Below are positions 10,898-22,780 of a stretch of DNA of 63,346 nucleotides, piece by piece. Each line of letters opens with the position of its first letter. Positions within the stretch are counted from its first letter, which is position 1. The DNA lies in NCBI RefSeq assembly GCF_000687795.1, contig NZ_JHXT01000006.1, positions 1-63,346 on the forward strand, written 5' to 3'. The position numbers and the translations under genes were made by a program. This DNA comes from Mycoplasma testudinis ATCC 43263. Its GTDB lineage: Bacteria; Bacillota_I; Bacilli_A; Mycoplasmatales; Mycoplasmoidaceae. The notes below the pieces were generated by a model that saw only the letters and a program-made list of their open reading frames with translations, made no database searches and had not been told where the DNA came from.

Positions 10898-12445
10898 TTA
10901 TTTAAATGTTCTTTCGATTTCTCTTAAGAATCAATTGAAACGGTCTTGAGCCCACTCTGGTTTTGCTTCAAGGGCAAATAAGTAAAACTTAATTTTTGCC
11001 TCAGTTCCACTTGGCCTTAATGCAATTCAGTCATAGCGCCCGTTTTCATTAAATTCAATTTTTAACATATCACTTGGAGCGCATTCGTTGATGCCGTTGC
11101 AAAAATCAACAACTTTACCTAGATGCATATTTAAATTTCGGAAACGATCCTTGATTTGATCTAGTTGATGCGGATTCTTAGGATCTAAATCGATCGTAAT
11201 ACTTTTTGAAGCAACATAGCCATATTTTTGATAAATTTTGTCTAATACTTCTAGTAAATTTGTTCCGGCTTTTTTATATTCACTTGCCATTTTTAATAAA
11301 ATTACCATGCCTTGTAAAGCATCCTTATCAGCGGCCATGTGTTGGTTTATTAATGAACCATATGATTCTTCAAATGCGTACAGCATTCGGGATTTTTTAT
11401 TTTTGTGGCTTATTCGGTTAACTAGTTCGCCAATTCATTTAAATCCGGTAGCTGTTTCATAAACTTTAACACCATTTTCTTTAGCCATTGTTGCTGGTAA
11501 TGTGGATGATACAAATGAATGAACTAAATAACGATTTTCTAACTCCTTATTTTTCAATAAATAATCAAAAGTTAAAATGGCCGTTTCATTTCCATTTAGT
11601 CGGATATATTCTCCTGTATTTTTATCTTTCACTCCTAAACCGATACGATCAGCATCAGGATCAGTTACAATCAAAATATCTGTATTATTTTTTTTGGCGA
11701 TTTCTAAAATTCGTTCGTATGCTAGATCTGATTCAGGATTTGGATTTTTAACGTATGTAAATTCTGGATCTTCTTTCATTGCTTTTTGATCATAAAAAAC
11801 CTTTACTTTAAATTGTTCAAAAAGCTTTGCAGCAAACTTAGCTCCAGTACCATGCAATGGTGAGTAAGCAACTTTTAGGTTTGAAAAGTCACTTGATGCT
11901 CCAGCAATTCGAATTAGACCATTTAGATACTTATTAATCAAATCTTCTTTATCATCGTTTTCTGCATATTTAAATAATTTGTTGTTATGACTAAATTCGA
12001 TATTTTTTGGATAATTTTCGTATGGTTCGAATTCTTTTAAAATGGCATTTACTTCTTCAGGGAGAATTTGGTACCCTCCCGGACTATATAATTTAATCCC
12101 ATTATATTCTTTAGGATTATGAGATGCTGTAATGTTGATTCCACCTTGGGCGTTCTTATGCATAATTAAATATGAAACAAGTGGCGTTGGACTAATAGCC
12201 TTAGAATAATAAACGCTAATGCCGTATTTGACTAACATTGCTGCACATGCTTGCGCAAAGTTTTTGCTTTCTTTTCGATTGTCTCGACCTATCACAATTA
12301 ATATTTTTTTCTTTTTCGGATATAGTTTTTTTAAATATTTTGCATATCCTTCAGTGACGCGTTGAACGTGATTGATGTTTAGTTGGTCTTCTTGTGGACC
12401 TAAAACACCACGCATTCCTGCTGTTCCAAATTCTAATTTACCCAT
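10898..12445 (-). CDS. Phosphoglucomutase/phosphomannomutase (alpha-D-phosphohexomutase)
   Basis: 515 aa on the minus strand after reading TGA as Trp. It interconverts hexose 1- and 6-phosphates in the cytosol. Visible: N-terminal GTAGMRG, the phosphoserine loop TASHNP (Ser108), the metal-binding loop TDPDADR (261-267), the sugar-binding GFK element around 335, and the C-terminal phosphate-binding loop RPSGTEAK. Length fits the PGM2-like branch. It is transcribed divergently from the glycogen operon, so a role in making glucose-1-phosphate for GlgC is likely though phosphopentose or mannose substrates cannot be excluded. AAGGAG lies 14 nt before the ATG, a rather long spacing. Confidence 0.9.
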
Positions 12446-12604
12446 CTGTAAAATTGAATCTCCTTATTTTCTTTTTAATAACTAATTTAATTTTAAATTT
12501 AAAGATTAAAAAACCTGTTTATCCACTTTGTTTTTAAGAATATCTTGACGCCACATTTTTTAATTAAAGCAATTAAAATTCATTTCAAAAATAAAAAAAG
12601 TGAA

Positions 12605-12656
12605 TGGACTTTGTAACAAAAAAGTTTGAAAAAAATTATTGTTGCAGACTTTTTTT
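12605..12656 (+). promoter_or_regulatory. Terminator-like hairpin with a competing stem in the leader of the glycogen operon
   Basis: Arms 12618-12628 and 12645-12655 pair over 10 of 11 positions and end in a T-run. The left arm overlaps a shorter alternative stem (ACTTT 12608-12612 with AAAGT 12621-12625). The two cannot form together, as in an attenuator, but the sequence is very AT-rich and the pairing could be chance. A TATATT at 12668-12673 could be a -10 box for glgA instead. Confidence 0.3.
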
Positions 12657-12739
12657 AAATTGCCAATTATATTTTCCATATTAATTTCTTATTGGTTTAG
12701 AATTTAAGTAAAGAGAAATAGAAAATTGAGGTGGTTGCA

Positions 12740-14176
12740 ATGCGTATTTGGTACATATCAGCGGAGTGCTATCCGTTTATCAAAACAGGCGGCTTAGGAG
12801 ATGTTAGTTATGCATTTCCAAGAGCATTGACAAAAATTGGAGTTGAAGTTAGTGTAATTTTGCCGTTCTTTTATTCAATTCCTGAGAAGTATACTTCTCA
12901 GATGACAGATTATTTGCAGTGGAGCGTTCAACTTGAGCATCAAGATTATCAAGTGATTGTCAAGAAACTTAGATACCACAGTGTTGACTATTATTTTGTC
13001 GCAACTAAAGAAAACCCGATAAACCAACTTACTAGTTCATATTCTAACTTTACAAATGCTTTTGATTTTGCCTTATTTTCAAAAGCAGTTGTTAAATTCT
13101 TAGAAGTTGAACAATCAAAACCTAACATTATTCATTTAAATGATTGACATACTGGATTGATTCCTTTGATGTTAAAGCTTTCTGGAAATGGTGAATTAAA
13201 CAAAATTAAAACTGTTTTCACCATTCATAACTTGCAATATCAAGGCCAATTTGGAGCTGACCATGTTTTAAAATTATTTAATTGATCCAAAACAAAGTCA
13301 GTAATCCAAGAAGCAATTACAGCTGATGTCTTTTCGTTTATGCGTTCTGGTATTGTTTTTTCAGATGCAGTGACAACTGTTAGTCCAACTTATATGTTAG
13401 AAATTCAAAGTTGTGAATTAGGAATGGGGTTGGATACATTATTACTCAAAAACAGTAATAAATTAACAGGAATCTTAAATGGTTTAGATACAGAAATTTA
13501 CAACCCTGAATCTGATGAATTAATCTTTACTAACTTTACTAAAGATAATTGAAAAATAAACAAAGCTGTTAACAAAAAGCATTTACAAGAAAAAACGGGT
13601 TTAGAAGTTAACCCCAATAAATTTTTAATCGGAATTGTTAGTCGTTTAGTAAATCAAAAAGGGTTTGATATATTTGATATGGCTTTACCAATCTTGCAAA
13701 AGCATAATCCTAATATTCAATTTGTTATTCTTGGTACAGGCGATAAATTATATGAAATGAATTTAAAACGCGTTTGTTCATATTTTGATAAACCATGTCG
13801 TTTTATTAATGAATTCAACGAAAAATATGCGCATGAAATTTATGCCGGCGCAGATGCTTTCTTAATCCCTTCGTATTTTGAACCATGTGGTTTAACTCAA
13901 TTAATTGCTTTGGCATACGGAACGGTTCCAATTGTTCGCAAAACTGGTGGATTAGCAGATACGGTTTTTGATTACAAATTGCCAAACGGGAACGGTTTTT
14001 TGTTTGAAGACTTTAATGTTAATTCTTTAGTCGCTGCTGTTCAAGAAGCTCACAACGTATTTGATAACGACCGCCAAACTTGAGAACGCCTTGTTAACGA
14101 AGGAATGCAATCGAAATTTAGTTGGGTTGATATCGCTAAACAATACTTGGAATTGTATAAGAAAAATGTTGCCTAA
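12740..14176 (+). CDS. glgA: Glycogen synthase (ADP-glucose, GT5)
   Basis: 478 aa, normal length for bacterial GlgA. It transfers glucose from ADP-glucose to the non-reducing end of alpha-1,4-glucan. The ADP-glucose binding loop KTGGLGD is at residues 15-21; the C-terminal half has the GT-B phosphate-binding stretch (GIVSRLVNQKGFD) and the catalytic region SYFEPCGLTQLIALAYGT. ATG 12740 is chosen over in-frame GTG 12731 because GAGGTGG lies about 6 nt before the ATG. It is the first gene of a five-gene operon and its end overlaps glgB by 11 nt. TGA codons (for example 14081) are needed as Trp. Confidence 0.93.
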
Positions 14177-16154
14177 AAAGATCGCTTTAAAAGCAGATTT
14201 ATTAACAACGGCCCACCAGAAAGAAAAATCTATGAAAGTTTCCGTTTCCGCTGCTAAAACAAATTCCTTACGACATGTTTCCAAAATGATTGATTTACTC
14301 AAATTTACCGAAGGAACTCATACTCATTTGCATGATGAACTAGGTGCTCTTCAAGTTTCCAATAATATTGTTGATGGGTTTGTTTTTCGGGTTTGAGCTC
14401 CACACGCTAAAGCTGTTAATTTGATGATCGTGGCAAAAGATCAAATGGTTGCTCATGCAATGAAAAAAACAATGCATGGAATTTGGGAAGTACAAATTAA
14501 CAAAATTAATTATGGTTGTAAGTATAAATATCAAATTATTACTGCTGACGATAAAGTTTTAATGAAAAGTGATCCGTTTGCTTTTTATGCCGAATTAGAT
14601 CCGTACTTTAATAGTATTCTTTACAACCGAAGTGCCTATCAGTGGAAAGATCAAAAATATTTAAAACGTCGCGCCGTCGAAAAATATGAAAATTTACCAA
14701 TGGCAATTTACGAAGTCCATTTGGGTTCTTGAAGAAAAACCCTTGATAACAAATTTTTGAATTATGAAGACTATGCGCATCAACTCATCGAATATGTGAA
14801 AAATATGGGTTATACACATATTGAATTTTTACCACTGGCAGAGCATCCTTTTTTAGGTTCATGAGGATATCAAATAACTGGTTACTTTGCAGCTACGAGT
14901 CGATACGGAAATCCTGACGAATTGAAATACTTAATTGATTTAGCCCACCAAAATAATATTAAAGTGATTATGGATTTTGTGCCGGTTCATTTTAATAAAG
15001 ACGACCATGGTTTATATAACTTTGATGGTACTCATGAAGTTTTTTCAAGCCCGATCGAATTTGATCGAGAAAATTATTTATGAGGAACAGCTAATTTCAA
15101 CCTCGGTAAAAATGAGGTTAAGAGTTTTCTCTTATCAGCTTTATACTATTGAATTGAAGATTTCCATATTGATGGATTTCGGTTTGATGCAGTTTCTTAT
15201 ATTTTGTATTACCAAGGAAATTCATCGGGTAAAGTTAATCCGGATGGAGTTGAATTTATCAAAAACACAATTTCTCACGTGAAAGAAAATCATCCAGATG
15301 TTTTGATGATCGCAGAAGATTCTTCAGCTTATGGGAGTGTTACTAAGTCATTATCTACTGGTGGATTGGGATTTGACTTAAAATGAGATCTTGGTTTCTC
15401 AAATGATTTTTTCAGATTTATGAAAAAACCTTTTGAAGCCCGTCGTGATGGTGGTGCATTTAATGATATTACCTTCAGCATTTCTTATAATTTTACCGAG
15501 AGATTTCTAGTTGCCTTTTCACATGATGAAGTTGTCCATTTAAAAAAATCAATTCTTTTAAAATCGCCTGGATTTTATGACCAACAAATGCGGCAATCTA
15601 AATTAATGATTGGCTATTTGTTTGGCCACCCTGGAAAAAAATTATTATTCATGGGAATTGATTTTGCGCAAGCAAATGAATGAAACGAAAAAACTTCGCT
15701 TGATTGGCATCTGTTATCTAATCACTTTAACCAAACCCACTCATTATTTGCGAAGGACTTATTACATCTTTATAAAGAACAAAAACCTTTATATGAACGT
15801 GAGTTTGATCCCTTAGCTTTTGAATGAGTTCTAGTTCACGAAAACAATAATATTTTTGCTTTCAACCGCAAAGGCTTAAAAGCTCACGATGAATTATTAA
15901 TGGTTTATAACTTTTCTGATCAGTATTATGAAACATACACAATCGATCTTAAGGCCAAGCCTGATCATAAACATTTATTTGAATATGTAGAACTTTTAAA
16001 TAGTGATGATTTAAAATACGGCGGAACTGGAGCAATTAATACCATGGATGAAAACCCTGGAAAAATTGTTATCCAACAAGATGAAAATCATTGTTGAGTA
16101 AACATTAAATTAGCTCCATTTGCGGCCATTTTTTTAAAGAAAAATAAAATTTAA
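14166..16154 (+). CDS. glgB: 1,4-alpha-glucan branching enzyme (GH13)
   Basis: 662 aa. It makes alpha-1,6 branches on the glucan formed by GlgA. An N-terminal CBM48-like region (FVFRVWAPHAKAV) is followed by the GH13 barrel: [14 protein letters not shown], nucleophile Asp341 in DGFRFDAV, acid Glu384 in MIAEDSS, and HDEV in the third catalytic region. A C-terminal all-beta domain closes it. Start ATG 14166 overlaps the glgA end and has no strong ribosome binding site, so translational coupling is likely; ATG 14232 is an alternative start. It is read as one frame only if TGA is Trp. Confidence 0.92.
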
Positions 16155-16173
16155 GTGAAAGGTTATTTAACTT

Positions 16174-18339
16174 ATGCGAACAATTCCAATAGCCTTTAAA
16201 GATGAAACGACTTCATGTATTGAATGTTTTTATGATAACTGAGATTTAATCACTGTAAATGCTCCAAAAAACCGCTACAAAAAAGAAGATAGTTTTTGAC
16301 TTTTTGACGTTAATGAAAACTTGACTCATCAAGCTAATGTTTTAATGATTGAATCCCAAGAAACTGAGGATTTTGTTAAACTAAAGGTTCCGCGGAACGT
16401 TTTCTTTTTACGCCACCAATACTACATTATTGATAAGGAATTAACGCGGCTACCCGTGAAGATGGGGTCGCTTGTTTTTCGACCTGATTTTGATAGTAGT
16501 ATTTATTATGGCAAAAACGATTTAGGTTATCATTATTCAAAAGAATCAACTTGCTTTAAAATTTATGCTCCCTTAGCTTTAGCGGTTGAATTATTAGTTT
16601 ATGACCCTTATTCCAAAGAATTATTAGAAACCTTTCAGTTAATTGATAACGAAGAAGGCACGTTTAGTATTCGTTTAGATCGTGATTGTGAAGGAATGAT
16701 GTATCGCTATGTTATTCATAGCAATCACACCACTCATGAAACAACTGATCCTTACGCTTTTTCTTCGAGTGCTAATAGTGAATTTTCATACGTTATTAAT
16801 CTTGAAAAAACCCGAAGTGCGATGAAGTTTGATCGTCCAAAAAACCGAATTGTTGATTATCCTGATGCCGTTGTTTACGAATTAAATATCCGGGATTTTA
16901 CTGATTCTGCTTTTTTTAAACACCGTGGAAAATTTTTGGGAATGACTGAAACCGGACTAACAGATCAAAACGGAAATAAAATTGGATTGGATTATTTAAC
17001 TGATTTAAATGTAACGCATGTACAAATTTTGCCTTTTTATGATTTTAAAACGTTAGATGAATTGCATTATCCCAAAGGCCTTGAATATAATTGGGGCTAT
17101 GACCCTATTCAATTTAACGTTCCTGAAGGAGCATACGCAAGCGATGCGAATGATCCATACAACCGGATTATTGAATTAAAGCGGATGATTTCAACATTAC
17201 ATGAAAAAAATATAGCGGTTGTTATGGACGTTGTTTATAACCACGTTTATGATGTTAATAGTTTTGCTTGACAAAAGATTTTGCCTGGTTATTTCTTTCG
17301 CTTTGATGGTCGTGGTTTTTTTAGTAACGCCACAGGAGTTGGCAACGATATTGCAAGTGAACGATTAATGGTCCGAAAATATATTGTGGACATGTGCCGC
17401 TACTGAATTGAAGAATTTAAACTTGATGGTTTTCGTTTTGATTTAATGGGTATTTTAGATGTTCAAACAATGAATGCCATTGTCGAAATGGCCCGTGCTA
17501 TTAATCCTAGTTTTATTATTTATGGAGAAGGTTGAAACATGCCATCAGCAACTGACCAACCTTTAGCAAACATGCAAAACCACAACGAATTAAAGAAAAT
17601 TGGTTTTTTTAACGATTATTTCCGTGATGCTATTCGCGGCAGCCAATGAGATAAAGCTCAGGGTGGTTTTGTGAGTGGTAATCTTGGTTTTTTTAATCAG
17701 GCCGCAAATGCTATGATGGCTTCGTTAGGGTTAAACATGTTTCATAACATATTTAACGAACCATGACAAAGCGTTAACTATATTGAAGCCCATGATAATC
17801 AAACTTTTTATGATTATTTAAAAGATCGGTTACCAACATTCAATCCTTCATCAATTCAAAAAATGGCTTTGTTGGGCTTGGGGATTGTAATGTTAAGTCA
17901 AGGAATCCCATTCATTCATGCTGGACAAGAAATCTATCGAACTAAATTTGGTGAAGACAATACTTACAACAAACCAATTTCTTATAACCGGTTTGATTGA
18001 AACCAGATTAACGAATATCAACGGGAAATTGAGTTTTTTAAGAAGTTAGTTGATATTCGTAAAGATAACTATTTATTTCGTTTAAGAACTAAAGAAGAAA
18101 TTGCTAAATATACACATGTAATTCACGAAAAAAATTCTTTAGTGACTTATTGTTTGTCAGATGACAAAGATATTTTTCATGTGGTGATTAATACAAGTAG
18201 TACACCACAAACAACTGTTAAAGAATATCATGATTTTATTTGCGTTACTAATAACCACTTCCATAACCCTTCCATCGATGTCAATAAAAACGTGGAAATT
18301 TTAGCTTATGGATTTTACGTCTTTTATAAAAGGAATTAG
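16174..18339 (+). CDS. pulA: Type I pullulanase / glycogen debranching enzyme (GH13)
   Basis: 721 aa. It hydrolyses alpha-1,6 branch points. The type I pullulanase signature YNWGYDP is present, with VVYNHVYD, catalytic GFRFDLMG, the acid region IYGEGWNMP and EAHDNQTFYD. An N-terminal beta domain (roughly 1-200, with a CBM48-like FKIYAPLALAVELLVYD) precedes the barrel. There is no signal peptide, so it acts in the cytosol, on stored glucan rather than on external starch. AAAGG lies 11 nt before ATG 16174, and the gene sits 19 nt after glgB. Confidence 0.92.
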
Positions 18340-18342
18340 ATT

Positions 18343-19470
18343 ATGAAAAAAGAAGTTATCGCCTTAATTCTTGCTGGCGGTCAAGGATCGCGCTTAAAAC
18401 AATTAACCGCTAAAATAGCCAAACCAGCTGTTCCCTTTGGAGGGCGTTATCGCATAATTGATTTTGCGTTAAGTAACTGTACTAATAGTGGGATTGATAC
18501 AGTTGGAGTTTTAACCCAGTATCAGCCACTTGCTTTAGCGCGTCATATTGGAATTGGTTTACCTTGAGATTTAGACCGCTCCGACGGAGGGGTCACGGTT
18601 CTTAGTCCACAAGTCCGAGGTAAAATCGGTTCATGGTATGAAGGTACTTCACATGCTGTTTTTGAAAATTTTGAATACATTGAAGAATACAACCCCGATT
18701 ATCTGGTAGTTTTATCAGGCGATCACATTTATAAAATGGATTATTCCAAATTGATTGAGTATCATAAAGAACATGAAGCAGATGTTACTATTGCTGCAAT
18801 GGAAGTTCCTTGAGAAGATGCTAGCCGATTCGGAATTTTAAATGTCGATAAACAAAAAAAGATTGTTGAATTTGATGAAAAACCAGCTAAACCTAAAAAC
18901 AATTTAGCAAGCATGGGAATTTATGTTTTTAATTGGAATTTATTAAAACGAACAATGGAGTACTGTAATTCCAAAAAAATTCCCTTCAATGACTTTGGTC
19001 ACGATTTACTACCTTATATGTTGGAGAAACAAAAAAACAAAATATACGCTTATTTATTTAAAGGGTATTGAAAAGATGTCGGAACAGTCAACAGTTATTG
19101 AGAAGCTAATTTAGATTTGATACATTTTCATAATGAATTGGATTTATCTGATCGCTCCTGGATAATTTATTCAAAAGCCAGTTCCTTACCACCGCAATTT
19201 TTAGGATCTGGTTCAAAAGTCAAACAATCATTTGTTGGTAATGGTTGTCATATTGATGGTACTGTAGAAAACTCAATGATTTTTCAAGGAGTAGATATCG
19301 AAGCTGGTGCGGTGGTTAAAGATTCAGTAATTATGAGCGATGTCAAAATCAGTAAAGGAGCAAGCGTGATCCGATCTGTGGTCATCGAAAAACAAGTAGT
19401 ACCAGTAAATGCAAAAGTTGGTAGTGCTGATTCTAAAGATATTTATGTTTATGCAGGAGGCGAAAAGTAA
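18343..19470 (+). CDS. glgC: Glucose-1-phosphate adenylyltransferase, catalytic subunit
   Basis: 375 aa. It makes ADP-glucose from glucose-1-phosphate and ATP, the committed step of glycogen synthesis. The nucleotide-binding start [15 protein letters not shown] is intact, followed by [19 protein letters not shown], and [14 protein letters not shown]-like and FEKP-type elements. The C-terminus is a left-handed beta helix (hexapeptide repeats near 280-370). AAAGGAATT precedes the ATG, which lies only 3 nt after the pulA stop. Its stop shares a base with the glgD start. Confidence 0.93.
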
Positions 19471-20588
19471 TGGCCTTAAATCGAAATATTTTGGCGATTG
19501 TTGATACAAATCAAAACGCTAGTCAAATTCGGGGAATTGGTATCAGCCACGCGATGCCAATTTTGCCTGTTTTAAGTCGTTACCGCTTAGTCGACTTTGC
19601 TTTTTCAAATTTAGTTAATGCTTCGATTTACCCTGTTTATTTATTGGTGGATAAGCCCAACCGGCATATTTTTAATTATATTGGAACAGGTTCAAACTGA
19701 AACTTACATCGCAAGAATGAAGGAATTAATTATTTGTTTACAACCAAGGATCAAATAGGTACAGGTTGTGATCTAGGTGCTTTATTTAAAAACCTAGCAC
19801 ATATAAATAGTGTCCAAAGGGATTATGTTTTATATACAAATGCTCGGACAATTAACCGGATTAATTATCTTGAAATGTATCATAAATTGATTGAGAGTGG
19901 AGCTGATATAGTTTGGGCTTATCGGAAAAGCTCGCATGCCAAAAAATATATTGGTATTAATATCTTAAATACAAACCCGCGAACCAAACGGATTTTGAAT
20001 TTTGGCATCAACAATGCAGAAGCTGAAGAAAAAAATATTGATCTTGGGATCTTTATGATGTCTAAAAAATTGTATGTCAAAATGGTGAATGAAGCCGTAG
20101 AACAAAATATCAATACCCGGTTACAAACCTTTTTAGCTAGTAAAGTGGACGAATTAAAAATAATTGGTTATGAAGTACCTACATGGGTTGGGATTTTTAC
20201 TTCGGTTGAAGATTATTTCTTGAATCAAATGTACGCTTTATTAGATATGAATATTACCCGAGAAGTATTTACCCAAGCTCCGCTTTATACAAGAGAGGTT
20301 GATCAGAATGCATCTTATTATGGCAAAAATGCCAACGTAGATCATTGCTTAGTTGGTAGCGGTTGTGAAATTGACGGTTCAGTGAGAAATTCAATTTTAT
20401 TCCGCCGGGTTCACATTAAAAAGAATGCAAAAATTGAAAATTGTATTATTTTAACTGAAACGGTGATTAACGAAGGGGCCAAATTAAAAAATATTATTAT
20501 TGATCAAAATTCAATAATCACCGAAAACAAAGTGTTGATGGCAAATGAATCAGCACCATTAGTAATTGTAAAAAATTCCAAAATTTAA
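19470..20588 (+). CDS. glgD: GlgD, GlgC-like regulatory subunit of ADP-glucose pyrophosphorylase
   Basis: 372 aa, homologous to GlgC along its length but with the catalytic GGxGxRL loop replaced (IVDTNQNASQIRGIG), which is how Firmicutes GlgD differs from GlgC. SRYRLVDFAFSNLVNA corresponds to the GlgC sugar-nucleotide region, and the C-terminal left-handed beta helix is retained. In Firmicutes GlgD forms a GlgC/GlgD heteromer that is more active than GlgC alone. TAATG overlap with glgC supports equimolar synthesis. No clear terminator was seen before the convergent gene at 20675. Confidence 0.9.
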
Positions 20589-20674
20589 GAGTTTAGTATT
20601 TAATAAAAACAGGATTTATATTTATTTATCTTAGCTATTTTAGAATGTAGTGAACAGTTTTTAATTGGATTCTT

Positions 20675-21127
20675 TTAGTTAATTTTATCAATTAATAGTT
20701 GCATTTGCTTTTTGGTTCTTTCAATGTCTTTTAATAAAACTTCATCTGGTTTTGCTGGTTGATTATTATTTCCTTTTATGTTTATTAAAATATAAATTAA
20801 TCCACCGATTATTAGACCAATTATTGCTCAAAACGAAAACCAAAGAAAGACATAGGGTCCTCAAAAATAATTTTCAGCTGGTTCTTTAGGCGGTGCAATA
20901 ATATTTAAATGTTTTTGGAGTGCATCATATTGTTTTTTTGACTGAACAAGCATTTCGTTTTGCGATCAATTATCTGGTTCTAAAAATAGATAAATATCAT
21001 ATCCTAGAACACTTTCTTCAGAGGCGTCTTTTAGAAATTTTAAGCCTAATTTTTCATAAGCTTTAATAACCCAACTTCCTTCTTGAATCTTATGATTAAA
21101 AAGTACTTCTACTGTTTTTTCTTGCAT
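20675..21127 (-). CDS. Single-pass membrane protein, unknown function
   Basis: 150 aa on the minus strand. Residues 1-85 are soluble and charged; a strong membrane segment near 90-115 (FLWFSFWAIIGLIIGGLIYILI) is followed by a short charged, possibly coiled-coil tail (KDIERTKKQMQLLIDKIN). ATG 21127 has only a weak GGA upstream; an in-frame TTG at 21151 lacks a binding site. It is convergent with glgD and divergent from pepC. No family recognised. Confidence 0.65.
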
Positions 21128-21210
21128 TTGTTTGTTCCGTATCTTTTTCAAAATTATTTTTACTTTTAGGAAAATTATAAATCTTCTTAAAAATGTTAAA
21201 TTGTTTTCTT

Positions 21211-21216
21211 TATAAT
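21211..21216 (+). promoter_or_regulatory. -10 box for the aminopeptidase operon
   Basis: Perfect TATAAT 27 nt before the ATG at 21243. No good -35 element, as is common in mollicutes. Confidence 0.45.
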
Positions 21217-21242
21217 CTAATAATTATTACTGAGGTTTATAT

Positions 21243-22778
21243 ATGAAAAATGCAAAAGCCATAGATTCTAAAAAGTATTTAGATTTAATTAAAAAATTCA
21301 AACAAGAGGAAAGTTTTCAAATTGCACAAAACGCCTTATCACAAGCTACAATTAATGAAGTTATTGTTGATCCAGCAGCGCAGGAAAAACAACCATATCT
21401 TTTTTCAAACGACATTCGTATGGAAACTTTATCTGTAACAGATCAAGCTCGTTCAGGCCGTTGTTGATTATTTGCTACATTTAACGTTATGCGGGTGCAT
21501 GTAGCTAAAAAATACAAAATTAAAAATTTTGAATTTTCGCAAAGTTATTCGGCCTTTTGAGATAAATTTGAAAGAGCTAATTATTTTCTAAATAATGTAA
21601 TCAAAACTGCTTCACTTCCTTTAACAGATCGTGAAGTTGATCGTTTGATGGCGAATGGTTTTGGTGGTGATGGTGGATTTTTTGAGTTTGGTGTTTCGGT
21701 TATTAAAAAATATGGTGTAGTTCCAGTGGAAATTATGCCAGATTCAGCAACCGCAAAAGAAACTCGCGCAATTAATGTTTTTTTAGATCGACATTTAAAA
21801 GTGGCAGCCGAAAAAATTCGCAAAGCTGTAAATAATCCTGATAAACAAAATGAAATTAAAGAAATGGCTTTAAAAGACGCTTTAAAGATGCTGACCCGTT
21901 GTTATGGTCCAATTCCAGGAGCGTTTAGTTACTCATATCAAGTTCAAGAAAAGAAAAACAAATTAACTAAAACAGTTAGTTTTAAAAGCCCTTTGGAATT
22001 TTTTGAAAAATTTGTACAATACAAATTTGATAATTACATTGATATTATCAATTACAATGTGAAAAATAAAAAATTTAACCAAATGTACGAATTAGAAGAT
22101 ACAAAAACTATTATTGAAACTAATAATATTTTGGCCTTAAATGTTACTAAGCCAATTCTAAAATTAGCTTCTTTAGCAGCAATTCTAAATAATGAGCCAA
22201 TTTGATTTGCCTGTCAATATGGAACGTGTGGGAATGCAAAAACTGGAATTTTTGATTTTAAAGTTTACGATTACGAAACACTATTTGACATTAAATTAAA
22301 TAAAGATCAACCAGCGATGGAAAGCGTAGGTCAACTAGTAAGCAACCACGCTATGATTTTTTTAGGTTTTCATTACAATGAAACAGCTTCTAAACAAAAA
22401 CAACAAAATTTAATTAAAGATTTTGCCAAGCTTTCAAAAAACCCTCAAGAACTATTTGAAAGACTTGCAGATGCAATTGTTATTGACCGTTGAAAAGTTG
22501 AAAATAGTCATAGTGAAAAATCAGGTAATAAAGGTTTTGTAGTAATTACTGATTCTTGATTCAATCAATTTGTTTCACAAGCAGTCATCACTAAAAAATC
22601 ATTACAAAATTTCTTTGATAAATATCCACTAGTTGATAAAAAATTAGCTTTGTTATTGAAGAAATTAGATGGTTTTGAAACAACTTTTGGCAAAGGCCTT
22701 AAAACTAAACCTGAATTGCTGTCAAAATATGAACCTTTTGCTGTAAATGCAAATAATTTGTCTAAAGGATGTAAATAA
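21243..22778 (+). CDS. pepC: Aminopeptidase C (papain-like, C1B), first copy
   Basis: 511 aa, somewhat longer than the usual 440-450 for PepC/bleomycin hydrolase. It is a cytosolic cysteine aminopeptidase that trims peptides for amino acid supply. The catalytic Cys lies in RSGRCWLFA (residue about 75), His in SNHAMIFLG, Asn in VENS. The normally invariant ENSWG reads ENSHS here, an unusual change next to the catalytic Asn, though the GNKGF continuation is kept. It is followed after 2 nt by a second, diverged copy. Start ATG 21243 has GAGG nearby. Confidence 0.88.
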
Positions 22779-22780
22779 TT

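Noticed and set aside
14061-14165. Upstream extension of the glgB frame
   Set aside because: It is the out-of-frame region of the glgA C-terminus; GlgB similarity begins after 14166.
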